DNA of 64,000 nucleotides from Mucispirillum schaedleri ASF457 (GCF_000487995.2 NZ_CP097562.1:927001-991000), one strand, 5' to 3'; numbered from the stretch's first letter, positions 27,536 to 36,868 are shown. Notes: a model not told the origin generated them from the sequence alone. A program made the numbers and translations.

Positions 27536-28363
27536 TTACTGCTGTTTACTATTGTTGTTGTGCTTATTATACTTATTATGCTTATTGTATTTATTATTTT
27601 CCTTACTGCCTGATATTTTTATAATATTTTCATCATTTTCTTCTAAAAGACCGTCAAGAGTATCATTTAATTCAATATATTCTATATCATCACATTCGCA
27701 GCCTTCACAGCCATACTGCTCTTTTTCAAACATAAGGCAGCACATTAATCTGCCGCATACACCTGATATTTTATTAGGGCTCATAATCAGGTTTTGGTTT
27801 TTAGCCATTTTTATAGATATATTATCAAAACGGCGTAAAAAATTAGTGCAGCAAAGCTCTCTGCCGCAAAGACCAAATCCGCCAACCATTTTAGTTGCGT
27901 CGCGAACACCTATTTGACGCATTTCTATACGAGTTCTGAAAACTCGTGCTAAATCCCTTACAAGCTGTCTGAAATCTACCCTGCCTTCTGATGTAAAATA
28001 AAAAGTAATTTTGCTTCTATCAAGGCAGTATTCAGCTGATAAAAGTTTCATATCAAGTCCTGCATCAGCAGCTAATTTTTTACATACTTCAAAAGCCTTT
28101 GGCTCATCTTTAAAATTCTGCTCTCTTGCTTTTAAATCATCAGTATCAGCAATACGCAGAATTTTTTTCATTACCTGCTCATCAGGCACACTAATCATTC
28201 TAGGAGCAGCACATACCCGTGCCATATCCTCCCCTTTATCTGATTCTACAACGACAAAGTCGCCATGTTTTATATCAAACCCTTCGCATAAAAAATCATA
28301 TATCTTACTTGCCCGTTTAAATATGACCCCTACCGCATTATATTCTTTCACTAAATACCTCAT
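27536..28363 (-). CDS. ricT: PSP1-domain regulatory protein RicT (YaaT)
   Basis: A 275-residue PSP1-domain protein. The cysteine signature is intact: GGFGLCGRELCCTNFL, then SGVCGRLMCCLMFE. In Bacillus RicT forms the Y-complex with RicA/RicF, binds [4Fe-4S] clusters and modulates RNase Y. The C-terminus is a low-complexity tail of repeated NKYNKHN units, encoded by a short AT microsatellite near 27545-27595. The ATG at 28363 overlaps holB. A GTG at 28351 with GAGG six bases upstream would give MKEYNAVGV, closer to family N-termini, so the true start may be 12 bases later. Confidence 0.92.
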   Translation of the reverse strand: MRYLVKEYNAVGVIFKRASKIYDFLCEGFDIKHGDFVVVESDKGEDMARVCAAPRMISVPDEQVMKKILRIADTDDLKAREQNFKDEPKAFEVCKKLAADAGLDMKLLSAEYCLDRSKITFYFTSEGRVDFRQLVRDLARVFRTRIEMRQIGVRDATKMVGGFGLCGRELCCTNFLRRFDNISIKMAKNQNLIMSPNKISGVCGRLMCCLMFEKEQYGCEGCECDDIEYIELNDTLDGLLEENDENIIKISGSKENNKYNKHNKYNKHNNNSKQQ

Positions 28364-29234
28364 ATGTTTTACTTACAAAATCATGTTTTGCTAAATCTAT
28401 ATTAATATTATAATTGAGCCTTTTTAACATTTCCAGTATATACTCGCCATAAGCACAGTATGAATATATACCCGTTGTTTTATATTTTTCAAGTGCTGCT
28501 GGATATATAAACTCCATAACAGATTTTATTATCTGAATATCATTACAGTTAAGCACAAAATCTGTAAATTTTTTAAAATTTCTGCTTTCTATTTCATTAA
28601 TCAGTGAGCCTATTTTTAAATCATCAATCATTAATGCCCGCTCAACTGACCCGCCTGAAACTTTAATAATATCTGCCATATTATCCATATCAGGTCTGAT
28701 ATTTGATAATATATTATTCATATCGCTTTCACTAAGAGGAGCAAAATCCACCACAGAGCATCTAGAGCGTATAGTAGGCATAATCATTTCATATTTTGAT
28801 GTAATAAGCAAAAACAAGCAGTCTTCACCGGGCTCTTCAAGTGTTTTTAAAAAGGCATTGCCTGCCACTATCTGAGCAGAGTTAGAAAGTTTTTCTGCCT
28901 CATCAAGAATAAAAACTTTCCATTTAGAAGCAAGCCCTGTCATTCCAGCACTTTCTGATATTTGGCGAATATTTTCTACTTTTAATTCATTTCCACCATA
29001 TATATATAAATCAGGATATGTGCCTGCTTTTACCTGCATGCAGCTGCTGCAGGAACATTCTGTAAAATAGCTGCCATTCCTGCAAAAAAGGCTTCTAGCA
29101 AGCTCGCAGGCAAACATTCTCTTTCCAATACCAGAAATACCAGAAAATATATAACTGTGGCTTAACCTGCCACTTGCTATTACTCTTTTAAAAAAATCCT
29201 GCTGTTTAAGATTACCTGCTATCTTACTGCACAA
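28338..29234 (-). CDS. holB: DNA polymerase III delta' subunit
   Basis: A 298-residue clamp-loader subunit. The N-terminal AAA+ domain has a Walker-A-like FSGISGIGKRMFACELA, a zinc knuckle (CRNGSYFTECSCSSC) and the 'SRC' segment TIRSRCSVVDF. Delta' normally has a degenerate ATP site, in line with this. The start is a TTG at 29234 with GGGAG upstream; no ATG lies before conserved sequence. It overlaps the 3' end of the MOSC-MogA gene and the 5' end of ricT. Confidence 0.9.
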   Translation of the reverse strand: MCSKIAGNLKQQDFFKRVIASGRLSHSYIFSGISGIGKRMFACELARSLFCRNGSYFTECSCSSCMQVKAGTYPDLYIYGGNELKVENIRQISESAGMTGLASKWKVFILDEAEKLSNSAQIVAGNAFLKTLEEPGEDCLFLLITSKYEMIMPTIRSRCSVVDFAPLSESDMNNILSNIRPDMDNMADIIKVSGGSVERALMIDDLKIGSLINEIESRNFKKFTDFVLNCNDIQIIKSVMEFIYPAALEKYKTTGIYSYCAYGEYILEMLKRLNYNINIDLAKHDFVSKTYEVFSERI

Positions 29235-30148
29235 TCGGATTTATCTCCCTGTAATTTTTTTATAGTATGCTCAATTACAGGCATAATGAATGACAAGTTT
29301 TCAACTGCACCTTTTGGACTTCCGGGAAGGTTTATAATAAGAGAGTTTTTTCTTGTGCCGCATACAGCTCTTGAAACTATAGAATTAACAGTTATTTTAA
29401 AGCTTTCTGCACGCATAACTTCTTCAAATCCCGATAGTCTTTTTTCTATTACTTCTATTGTAACATCTGGTGCAATATCTCTTGGTGAAATACCTGTTGA
29501 GCCATTAGTTATTATTAAATCAAGCATTTGAATATCTGCAAAATCTTTTAAAGTAATATTTAGTTTATCTTTATCGTCTGCTATAATTTCTTTACGGATA
29601 AAAGATGTTTTTAAATTTTCGCTTATATATTTTTCAACAGCAGGACCAGTTAAATCTTCATATTCACCTTTGCTTGCCCTGTCAGAAAGAGTGATTATAC
29701 CAACAGAGTAACCATCTTTACCAAGATTTTTTATTTCATCACCAACATGCAGTTCACCATTTCCGCGAACAACACCAAATATACCTTCTTTTGGCATAAC
29801 ACATTCGCCGGCATGATAATATACTGCACATTTATGGTGGCACACTTTACCTATTTGAGAAATGATTAATTCAATACTGCCTATCTGCAATTTTGTGCCA
29901 ACAGGAAAAGAAAGCAAATCAATACCTTCTGTTGTTATATTTTCAGCAAAATCACCACTTTTAACTTTTAAGCCTTTTTCCTGCATTTTTTTAACACTTT
30001 CAAGAGCAAGCAAACTTACCTGTCTATGCCATTTTCCTGCATGAGCATCCCCTTTGATACCAAAATCATTTTCAAAAAAAGCTGCATCCACATTTTCTTT
30101 AATGACACCTTTTCTATCGCTTACAGATATAGCCTGTATTTTACCCAT
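29219..30148 (-). CDS. MOSC domain fused to MogA/MoaB molybdopterin adenylyltransferase
   Basis: A 309-residue two-domain protein. Residues 1-145 are a MOSC domain (GIKGDAHAGKWHRQVSLLA near residue 30, GDFAENITTEGID, then GKVCHHKCAVYYHAG with Cys). Residues 146-309 are a MogA/MoaB domain (YSVGIITLSDRASKGEYEDLTGP, DLIITNGSTGISPRDIAPD, INLPGSPKGAVENLSFI). The second half should adenylylate molybdopterin before metal insertion. The MOSC half is a sulfur-carrier or ligand-transfer module, as in MOSC-containing sulfurases. The fusion links cofactor assembly and modification in one chain. The strong site GGAGAATACA precedes the ATG, and holB overlaps its end. Confidence 0.93.
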   Translation of the reverse strand: MGKIQAISVSDRKGVIKENVDAAFFENDFGIKGDAHAGKWHRQVSLLALESVKKMQEKGLKVKSGDFAENITTEGIDLLSFPVGTKLQIGSIELIISQIGKVCHHKCAVYYHAGECVMPKEGIFGVVRGNGELHVGDEIKNLGKDGYSVGIITLSDRASKGEYEDLTGPAVEKYISENLKTSFIRKEIIADDKDKLNITLKDFADIQMLDLIITNGSTGISPRDIAPDVTIEVIEKRLSGFEEVMRAESFKITVNSIVSRAVCGTRKNSLIINLPGSPKGAVENLSFIMPVIEHTIKKLQGDKSDCAVR

Positions 30149-30280
30149 TGTATTCTCCTGATTTGTTTCATTTTACAATTTCATATCATATCAATAAATC
30201 AAATTTTATGCAACAAGATATATTTTTATTTTTTAGTGAACTTTTTTATTTATAAATTGTAATATATATATGGAGAATAT

Positions 30281-30550
30281 ATGAAATATTTTATTATTAT
30301 ATTAATAGTAAGTATTTGTGCAGTAAATATATGCTTTGCTCAAACTGGTATGAAAAGCAGAGATATTATTTCAAAAAACAGTAGTTCAAGTTCAAGTTAT
30401 TCTGAAATAAAAGCAAGGACAAATAAGGATGCACAAATGAATAAAGTAAATAATGATTTAAATTTCTACCGCAGTAAAAATGATGGAGCTTCTAACCAAA
30501 AAGTTATGGAGCTTGAAAGACAAAAATCTAAAATGATTAATAGTAAGTAA
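30281..30550 (+). CDS. Small exported protein of unknown function
   Basis: An 89-residue protein with a signal peptide (MKYFIIILIVSICAVNICFAQ, cleavage near residue 20) and a short polar mature part rich in Ser, Lys and Asn (SKNSSSSSSYSEIKARTNKD). The mature part is probably helical or disordered. TGGAGAATAT before the ATG supports expression. It stands alone on the plus strand between two minus-strand units. No family recognised. Confidence 0.65.
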   Translation: MKYFIIILIVSICAVNICFAQTGMKSRDIISKNSSSSSSYSEIKARTNKDAQMNKVNNDLNFYRSKNDGASNQKVMELERQKSKMINSK

Positions 30551-30632
30551 AAATGTTCTTTAATTTTAAAAATTTAATATTTTAGTATAAACCTGCTTCA
30601 ATATTCTTATCCTCACTCAATAAAATTATGCG

Positions 30633-30657
30633 TTATCCCCCGTAAAAAGGGGGATAA
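30633..30657. terminator. Bidirectional terminator between converging genes
   Basis: TTATCCCCC (30633-30641) pairs with GGGGGATAA (30649-30657), loop GTAAAAA. It separates the small exported protein gene (plus) from the chemoreceptor gene (minus), which stops at 30668. Confidence 0.75.
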
Positions 30658-30667
30658 TGTATAGTTT

Positions 30668-32635
30668 TTATATTCTAAACCTGCTGACAAGTGTTTTAAG
30701 TCTTTCTGCTCTTTCCTGTAAATGATTAATAGTTAATACTACCTGCCCAACAGCCGCATCACTTTCTTCAATACCTGCTGCAACACTCTGAGCTTTATCT
30801 GACACCTGCTGCATATATTCATACTGCCTGTTAACTTTATCAGCTGCACTCTCAGTATCACTTACAGCTTCATTTACTCCTTTTACCACATTACTAAATG
30901 ATGATGCTGTTTCACCAATCATATCAACACCTGATGTTACTGCTTCACCAGAAGATGCCATTTCTTTTGATGCTCTGCTGCTTTCCTGCTGAAAAGATGT
31001 AATAATAGACTCTATCTCTCCTGTTGCATGCTGAGTGCGTTCTGCCAGTTTTCTCACTTCATCTGCAACAACTGCAAACCCCCTGCCTGCTTCCCCTGCA
31101 CGAGCTGCTTCTATTGCAGCATTTAAGGCAAGCAGATTAGTCTGAGATGCTATATCATTAATAACTGTTAAAATATTCCCTATTTGTGACGAGCTTGCAG
31201 AAAGTTCATCAATAGTTGCTGAAAGTGATGATGTTTTATCCTGAATATCAAGCACATTAGTTTTTACATAGTCAAGCTGTGCTGCACCTGCTTTTGTCAT
31301 ATCTTGCGAGCGGTTCATAACCACTAAACAGTCTTTAAGCTGAACTGATGATGCCTGAGAAAGTTCTCTTATATCCTGAATATTACCTGCCATATCTGAA
31401 ATCTGCTCAGACTGAGATGCAAAAGAGGCAGCCAGTTCTTCCATTGTAGCAGAAAGCTGATTATTTCCACTGGCAACTTCCCCTGCTGCTTCTTTTACTT
31501 CGCTTACTATTTCCTGCACATTTTTTATAAACGCATTAAAACTTACTGCTAAATCATTTAATTCATCTTTGTTTTTAGCTGATAATCTGACAGTTAAATC
31601 GCCATCACCTTTTGTTAAATCTTCAACATTAGTAACAAATCCTTTCAACTGTTTTATAACACTAAAATATAAATATGCAACACCAACTGCACCTGTCAGA
31701 AATGTAATAAAAAAGAATATAACAGATGCAAGCATACCCTGCTTTAATGCAAAAGTAGATTTATCTGTTGATGTTTTAACAAGATTATAAACAATATTTC
31801 CAAGCTGTGTATTCATTTCTCTAATTTGAGCTGCATACTGGAAACGGACTTTTTCCAATGCTGCCATTTTTGCTGCTATATCTATTAACTGATTATATGA
31901 CTGCTGTGCTGCATTAGTATTATTTATTATTATTTTTACAGCATCTGTTATATTTTTATTATCTATATTATTCACAAGATTTGATGCCATATTATTTATA
32001 CGATTAAAATTATCTGGTATAGTTTTAAGCATATCTGGCTGTTTTGTTTTAACTGCCATATAGGATGCTGTTTTGATAAGAGTAGAAAGGGAATAGATGT
32101 TATTAAGTCTTGTGATATATTCTTGGTTTATGCCTGCCTGTGCAGCTGTTTTCATTAGCTGTTGTGCAGTTGCTGCTGAACTATCAAGAGATGTATTCAT
32201 TTTTTTCATAGTTTCAGTATTTGATTTTATTAATGCTAGATTATCTAAAATAGTTTGAGTAAAGTTGTATACAAGTTCATGATGTTCTGCAATTATTTTA
32301 TTAGTTTCTATATAATATTTTTTATTTTCTGGTGTTGTAACAAAAGCTTTATAATCATCAGCATTTTTTCTTAATGCTTGTATTAAGTTTTGTGCATTAT
32401 TATAAAAGTTTTCATTCAGGCTTGCAGCATAAGACAGCACATTTACTTGTAAAGTAAGAGTATTTAGTGAAAGTGTTTCCATCTGTTGATAGGCATTGAT
32501 ATAGTTTTTACCTATTCTCTCTGATGTTTTTGCTGCAGTGTATTCAGAATATATTGCAAAAGCACTGTTTAAAAATGCAAATGCCAGAACACCGCATACG
32601 GATATAATAATTTTATGAGCAATAGTCAGTCTCAT
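30668..32635 (-). CDS. Methyl-accepting chemotaxis protein
   Basis: A 655-residue chemoreceptor. Membrane span 1 is residues 8-30, the periplasmic helical ligand domain covers about 31-298, and span 2 is 300-325. A HAMP region (to about 380) and the cytoplasmic signalling domain follow. The hairpin tip is the conserved [11 protein letters not shown] side and [40 protein letters not shown]. No CheR/CheB-binding pentapeptide is visible at the C-terminus (LVSRFRI). TTAGGAGGGTGG upstream of the ATG is a strong ribosome-binding site. It points away from the adjacent flagellar operon. Confidence 0.95.
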   Translation of the reverse strand: MRLTIAHKIIISVCGVLAFAFLNSAFAIYSEYTAAKTSERIGKNYINAYQQMETLSLNTLTLQVNVLSYAASLNENFYNNAQNLIQALRKNADDYKAFVTTPENKKYYIETNKIIAEHHELVYNFTQTILDNLALIKSNTETMKKMNTSLDSSAATAQQLMKTAAQAGINQEYITRLNNIYSLSTLIKTASYMAVKTKQPDMLKTIPDNFNRINNMASNLVNNIDNKNITDAVKIIINNTNAAQQSYNQLIDIAAKMAALEKVRFQYAAQIREMNTQLGNIVYNLVKTSTDKSTFALKQGMLASVIFFFITFLTGAVGVAYLYFSVIKQLKGFVTNVEDLTKGDGDLTVRLSAKNKDELNDLAVSFNAFIKNVQEIVSEVKEAAGEVASGNNQLSATMEELAASFASQSEQISDMAGNIQDIRELSQASSVQLKDCLVVMNRSQDMTKAGAAQLDYVKTNVLDIQDKTSSLSATIDELSASSSQIGNILTVINDIASQTNLLALNAAIEAARAGEAGRGFAVVADEVRKLAERTQHATGEIESIITSFQQESSRASKEMASSGEAVTSGVDMIGETASSFSNVVKGVNEAVSDTESAADKVNRQYEYMQQVSDKAQSVAAGIEESDAAVGQVVLTINHLQERAERLKTLVSRFRI

Positions 32636-32735
32636 GTTCCACCCTCCTAAACTATTTTATAAACATCATTACATAAACATTAACTACCTTCCTAAATACA
32701 ATATAATATACTAAAATAACCATTTTTATCTTTTT

Positions 32736-32763
32736 ATTATACCTTGAAAAATATAATATTCAA
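32736..32763 (-). promoter_or_regulatory. Sigma-70-type promoter of the chemoreceptor gene
   Basis: On the minus strand, TTGAAT (32763-32758) and TATAAT (32741-32736) are separated by 16 bases, about 100 bases upstream of the ATG at 32635. Confidence 0.6.
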
Positions 32764-32825
32764 CTACTATTTTGTGTTTTTCTGAAAATACATAAAATAA
32801 AATATTATATAATCTTTGGAAGTTT

Positions 32826-32841
32826 TGGCACATATATTGCT
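32826..32841 (+). promoter_or_regulatory. Sigma-54 promoter of the flagellar rod/ring operon
   Basis: TGGCAC (32826-32831), five bases, then TTGC (32837-32840). This is a match to the TGGCAC-N5-TTGC consensus, with the invariant GG and GC separated by exactly 10 bases. It lies 24 bases before the ATG of the first gene. RpoN control of flagellar genes is well established in many Gram-negatives. Confidence 0.82.
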
Positions 32842-32864
32842 ATAAGAAAAGCGGAGGCGATATT

Positions 32865-33485
32865 ATGAAACGATTAATTACAATTATTTCCTTACTGGCA
32901 CTTGTTAGTGGCTGTAACTCAATAGGCGGAGCAGTTGCAGTTGTTAACCCTTTAAACTTTACTACAACAGGTTTTTATCCTTTACTTATTATTGGCGAAC
33001 TGGAAACTAACCTGTCATCACTTGTTATTGATAAAACAAGAGCAACAGTAGCTGATTTTAATGTAAATCCTTTTGAAGTTTTACCTGAAAAATCACTGGT
33101 ATATGTTATGCCAGCTATTATTACAAAAAGCTATCAAAAAACTTATGACACTTATTATAGTTCACTTATCAGCAGATATTTACAGATGAATAACTTTGCA
33201 GTTATTACTAATGATATTTCAAAAGCTGATTTTATATTAATGACAACTATTGCAGAATCACCTGAAAGAAGAACTGGCACAAATTCGTCTGTTATTTCTA
33301 TAAGCATTATGGAGCAGGATGAAAGAGCAGTTTTTCACTCTAATGTAGTAGTAAACAGCAAATCTGATAAAAACTTTTACTACTATCCTTCAAAAGCTGC
33401 AAGACCTGTGCAGGAGCTTACTTTATTAGGTTTTGAAGAATTATTTAAATCAGGGCTTCCACAAGCCTTTGGTATAGTGAGGTAG
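32865..33485 (+). CDS. Lipoprotein encoded first in the flagellar operon
   Basis: A 206-residue predicted outer-membrane lipoprotein (lipobox LVSGC, Cys17). The mature part has KSLVYVMPAIITKSYQKTYDTYYSSLISRYLQMNNFAVITND, a strand-helix layout resembling FlgO/FlgP- or CsgG-like small envelope proteins (a 'locate, then fall' response to a partner), but no family is certain. GCGGAGGCGATATT precedes the ATG. It is 4 bp upstream of flgF and directly behind the sigma-54 promoter. A job in flagellar assembly or anchoring at the outer membrane is therefore likely from context. Confidence 0.72.
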   Translation: MKRLITIISLLALVSGCNSIGGAVAVVNPLNFTTTGFYPLLIIGELETNLSSLVIDKTRATVADFNVNPFEVLPEKSLVYVMPAIITKSYQKTYDTYYSSLISRYLQMNNFAVITNDISKADFILMTTIAESPERRTGTNSSVISISIMEQDERAVFHSNVVVNSKSDKNFYYYPSKAARPVQELTLLGFEELFKSGLPQAFGIVR

Positions 33486-33489
33486 TATC

Positions 33490-34254
33490 ATGCAAAACGG
33501 ATTATATACAGCAACAAGCGGACTTTTAATGCAGCAAAACAGAGTTGATTCTATTTCAAACAACTTAGCAAATATGAATACTAATGGTTATAAAAGAGAC
33601 AGGGCAGTTTTTTCCGTATACAGACCAGAAGATAAAAGATACCCACAGAATTTTATAAGAGAATCTCATTATAATAAAACTATAAATACAGCTGTTCTTC
33701 TTCATGAAAACTCTGCAAACTTTGAGATGGGACATATTAAAGAAACAGGCAATAAATTTGATTTTGCTATTCAGCAGGATAATGCTTTCTTTGCAATAGA
33801 TACTCCATGGGGTATCCGCTATACAAAAGATGGTGCTTTTACTATAAATGATAACGGTGAACTTGTTACAGCAGAAGGCTATAGAGTAATGAGTAGAAAC
33901 GCAGAAGGCACTGCAAATATTGTTGTTGACCAAAATGCCAGATTTGAAGTAGATAAAACTGGCACGATTTATGCTAATGGTATAGCAGGAGACCAGCTTA
34001 TGATTGTGGAGTTTGATGATGTTCGTCAGATTCAGAAAGTTGGGAGAAATCAGTTTGCTGCAGTAGATATAGAACCAACAGATGCAGATAATGCAGGTGT
34101 AAAACAAGGCTACATTGAGGAAGCAAATGTAGACCCGATTGCAGAAATGGTTCGTATGATTGAGGCATCAAGAGGTTATGAAATGTATGCAAAAGTAGTT
34201 CAAACTCATGATGAAATCAGTCAGAAAGCAGCATCACAGATTTTGACACAATAG
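33490..34254 (+). CDS. flgF: Flagellar basal-body rod protein FlgF
   Basis: A 254-residue rod/hook family protein. The N-terminus NGLYTATSGLLMQQNRVDSISNNLANMNTNGYKRDRAVF and the C-terminal NVDPIAEMVRMIEASRGYEMYAKVVQTHDEI are the paired helices that pack in the rod. FlgF is the proximal rod protein. It is distinguished from FlgG here by shorter length, the gene order and less conserved middle. GAGGTAGTATC precedes the ATG. It is exported by the flagellar type III system and assembled with FlgG. Confidence 0.9.
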   Translation: MQNGLYTATSGLLMQQNRVDSISNNLANMNTNGYKRDRAVFSVYRPEDKRYPQNFIRESHYNKTINTAVLLHENSANFEMGHIKETGNKFDFAIQQDNAFFAIDTPWGIRYTKDGAFTINDNGELVTAEGYRVMSRNAEGTANIVVDQNARFEVDKTGTIYANGIAGDQLMIVEFDDVRQIQKVGRNQFAAVDIEPTDADNAGVKQGYIEEANVDPIAEMVRMIEASRGYEMYAKVVQTHDEISQKAASQILTQ

Positions 34255-34277
34255 TATTATTGTAAGGAGGCAATACT

Positions 34278-35066
34278 ATGGTTCGTTCACTTTGGACAGC
34301 AGCTACAGGCATGCAGGCTCAACAAATGAATATTGATAATATGTCAAACAATTTGGCAAATGTAAACACACATGGATTTAAAAAAGGCAGAGTTTTATTT
34401 CAAGACCTTTTGTATCAAGACATTAAATCAGCAGGTGCAGTAACAGCAGCAGGTATTAACCATCCATCAGGTATTCAAATGGGTATGGGGGTTGCAACAG
34501 TTGCAATTCAAAAAATACATTCACAAGGCAACTATGATAACACCTATAATGAACTTGATTTAACTATTGAAGGTGATGGATATTTTCAATTAACATTACC
34601 TGATGGTAACATCGGATATATTAGAAGTGGTGCATTTTCTATTGATGCAAATGGTGATGTGGTATCTCCAGAAGGCTACCTGCTAGAACCGGGTATAAAT
34701 ATTCCTGATAATGCTTTAAGAATATCTGTATCAAGTGATGGTATCTTTTCCGTAAAATTACCGGGTGAAGATGAAGAAACAGAATTAGGGCAAATTGAAA
34801 TAGCACGGTTTATAAACCCAACTGGTTTAGCTTCAATTGGGGAAAATATATATCTTGCAACAGGTGCATCAGGTGCTGCACAGGTTGGCATTCCATCAGA
34901 AGATGGATATGGAAAAGTAAAACAACACTTTTTAGAAACAAGTAATGTGCAGATGGTTACTGAAATGGTTAATATGATTACAGGCCAGCGTGCTTATGAA
35001 ATGAACTCAAAAGCAATTCAAACAAGTGATGAAATGCTTCAAACAGTTGCCAGCTTAAAACGATAA
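34278..35066 (+). CDS. flgG: Flagellar distal rod protein FlgG
   Basis: A 262-residue protein typical of FlgG: N-terminal RSLWTAATGMQAQQMNIDNMSNNLANVNTHGFKKGRVLFQDLLYQ and C-terminal ETSNVQMVTEMVNMITGQRAYEMNSKAIQTSDEMLQTVASLKR. The central beta domain includes DLTIEGDGYFQLTLPDGNIGYIRSGAFS. FlgG forms the distal rod that crosses the periplasm. A strong AAGGAGGCAATACT site precedes the ATG. It lies between flgF and flgA. Confidence 0.97.
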   Translation: MVRSLWTAATGMQAQQMNIDNMSNNLANVNTHGFKKGRVLFQDLLYQDIKSAGAVTAAGINHPSGIQMGMGVATVAIQKIHSQGNYDNTYNELDLTIEGDGYFQLTLPDGNIGYIRSGAFSIDANGDVVSPEGYLLEPGINIPDNALRISVSSDGIFSVKLPGEDEETELGQIEIARFINPTGLASIGENIYLATGASGAAQVGIPSEDGYGKVKQHFLETSNVQMVTEMVNMITGQRAYEMNSKAIQTSDEMLQTVASLKR

Positions 35067-35077
35067 GGCGGTGTAAT

Positions 35078-35932
35078 ATGAAAAAATTTCTACTTATTGT
35101 ATTAATGCTGATTTTTAGTGCAGGTTATACATTTGCTCAGAAACATATAACAATTAATGAAGACTGTGTATATCTTGATGAACTTACTGCCAGTCATATT
35201 CCACACAACAAAGTAGAGTGCGGTATAAAAGCAGGCAGTGAAACATTAATAACAAAAGATGTTATACAATCTCATTTAGATAAAGCAGGTATAAAAGGCA
35301 CTGTATTAAATGATATTCTTGTAAGCAGAGAATGGGAAAAACTTTCCTATGAAAAAGTTGCCGAATATATAGAAGCTGAATATAAAAAAGCATATCCTGA
35401 TATGAAAATAGTTGTTGACCAAATCAGAATAGCTGAAAATATTTATGATAATCCTAATGTTAAAATGAATATATCATGCGATACTTCAAAACTTGGAGGC
35501 GGATATGCTCAAATTAAACTTGATAATAATAAATATCAAATTTACTACTATGTAAAAGGCTTTAAAGATGCTTATGTTACTACTGAAAGAATAAAAGCTG
35601 GCGATAGTCTGGCAGGAAAAGTTAAAAAAGTAAGTGTAGAAGTTACTAACCTGAAAAGCGAAATTATTGATAATGCTGAAAGTTTAGCATCATCAAAAGC
35701 AGTGCCGGCTGGCAAAGTTATCACTGCTGATATAGTTCAGGAAAAACCAGCACTTAAAAAAGGCGAAGCAGTTAAAATTATAGTATCAAATGGTATACTC
35801 CATATTGAAACTCATGGTGTAGTAGAAGAAAATGCAATGCCCGGAAAACAAGTGCTTGTTAGAAACTTAACATCACAGAAAATAATAAGCGGCAGCTATA
35901 TTGGAAATAGTATAGTTAAAGCTGATTTTTAA
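35078..35932 (+). CDS. flgA: Flagellar P-ring assembly chaperone FlgA
   Basis: A 284-residue exported protein (signal peptide MKKFLLIVLMLIFSAGYTFAQ). The C-terminal half is the SAF-type FlgA domain: VTTERIKAGDSLAG, AVPAGKVITADIVQEKPALKKGEAVKIIVSNG and PGKQVLVRNLTSQKIISG. It escorts FlgI into the P-ring in the periplasm, so a Gram-negative basal body is implied. Its partner flgI is not in this window, although flgH is. It starts 12 bases after flgG. Confidence 0.92.
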   Translation: MKKFLLIVLMLIFSAGYTFAQKHITINEDCVYLDELTASHIPHNKVECGIKAGSETLITKDVIQSHLDKAGIKGTVLNDILVSREWEKLSYEKVAEYIEAEYKKAYPDMKIVVDQIRIAENIYDNPNVKMNISCDTSKLGGGYAQIKLDNNKYQIYYYVKGFKDAYVTTERIKAGDSLAGKVKKVSVEVTNLKSEIIDNAESLASSKAVPAGKVITADIVQEKPALKKGEAVKIIVSNGILHIETHGVVEENAMPGKQVLVRNLTSQKIISGSYIGNSIVKADF

Positions 35933-35996
35933 TAAAACAATATTTAATGCTTCCAAAGTATTAAGTGAATATAAACATTTTTATCTCCTTACTATT

Positions 35997-36053
35997 GCCT
36001 GAGTTATAGTTATTTTGCTTCCCAAATATTAAATAACTATAATTACAGGCAGG
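35997..36053. repeat. Inverted repeat between flgA and flgH
   Basis: GCCTGAGTTATAGTTATTT (about 35998-36016) is nearly complementary to AAATAACTATAATTACAGGC (about 36033-36052). A near-duplicate of the central part, CTTCCAAAGTATTAAGTGAATATA, lies just upstream. It could end the flgA transcript or be a regulator site just before the flgH promoter. Confidence 0.5.
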
Positions 36054-36078
36054 TTTCTCTTGTGCTGTCAGTCTCTAT

Positions 36079-36094
36079 TGGCATATCTTTTGCT
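36079..36094 (+). promoter_or_regulatory. Sigma-54-like promoter of flgH
   Basis: TGGCAT (36079-36084), five bases, then TTGC (36090-36093). GG and GC are 10 bases apart as required. It is 49 bases upstream of the flgH ATG and separated from flgA by an inverted repeat. Confidence 0.65.
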
Positions 36095-36142
36095 TATATA
36101 TTTGCAGGAAGATATTATATTTTATATTTAGGCGGTGAATAT

Positions 36143-36868
36143 ATGAAAAAAACTATTTTATTACTTACAGTTATGCTTGCTGCTCTTTCAGGGTGTGCTT
36201 CAAAAGGTTATGATGATGTTATTACTTCCATTCCATCATCTGGATATAAATCAGAAATAGAAGCATATAAAATGCAGGAAGCAGAAATGAATAAACCAAA
36301 CCCTTCTTTATGGTCAGATGTGGGCTCAAGCGGCACTATATTTTTAGACTATAAAGCAAGAAGAATTGGTGATGTGGTTATTGTAAAAATTGAAGAAGAT
36401 TCTTCAGCTTCAAACTCTACAAATAATTCGGCATCCAAATCTACAACTTATAATGCAAGCATTACAGCAATGCTTGGGCTGCCTACAAATATGGGCATAA
36501 CTAATTTTTTAGGCTCAGGTGCAGCATTTCAGCCAACTATTGCAGCAACAACAGGCAATAACCATCAAGGACAGGGCTCAAGCAGGAAAGCAGATTCTTT
36601 CACTGCAACTATTGCAGCAAGAATTGTAGATATTATGCCATCTGGAAATTTAGTAATTGAAGGCAACAGAGAAATTATTATTGACCAGGAAAAACAAACT
36701 ATTACTTTAAAAGGTATTGTAAGGCAGAAAGATATAGATGCAGCAAATACAGTTTCATCAAGTGCTATTGCTGATGCTCAAATCACTTATACTGGTGCTG
36801 GTGCATTATCTCAGGCAACTAAAAAAGGCTGGCTTGGTAAAGTTATAGATGTTATCTGGCCATTTTAA
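36143..36868 (+). CDS. flgH: Flagellar L-ring protein FlgH
   Basis: A 241-residue outer-membrane lipoprotein (lipobox ALSGC, Cys18) that forms the L-ring. Conserved parts are SLWSDVGSSGTIFLDYKARRIGDVVIVKIEEDSSASN, the SFTATIAARIVDIMPSGNLVIEGNREIIID strand, ITLKGIVRQKDIDAANTVSSSAIADAQITYTGAG and the C-terminal GWLGKVIDVIWPF. The ATG at 36143 has GGCGGTGA upstream. Reading further back to 36062 would cross the sigma-54-like promoter. A terminator follows at 36917. Confidence 0.96.
   Translation: MKKTILLLTVMLAALSGCASKGYDDVITSIPSSGYKSEIEAYKMQEAEMNKPNPSLWSDVGSSGTIFLDYKARRIGDVVIVKIEEDSSASNSTNNSASKSTTYNASITAMLGLPTNMGITNFLGSGAAFQPTIAATTGNNHQGQGSSRKADSFTATIAARIVDIMPSGNLVIEGNREIIIDQEKQTITLKGIVRQKDIDAANTVSSSAIADAQITYTGAGALSQATKKGWLGKVIDVIWPF

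Noticed and set aside
35078-35932. Possible second sigma-54 site inside flgA
   Set aside because: No GG-N10-GC match was found there; only the two reported sites meet the spacing.
36062-36142. N-terminal extension of flgH
   Set aside because: It would place the lipobox 45 residues into the protein and overlap the sigma-54-like promoter; the ATG at 36143 gives a normal lipoprotein.
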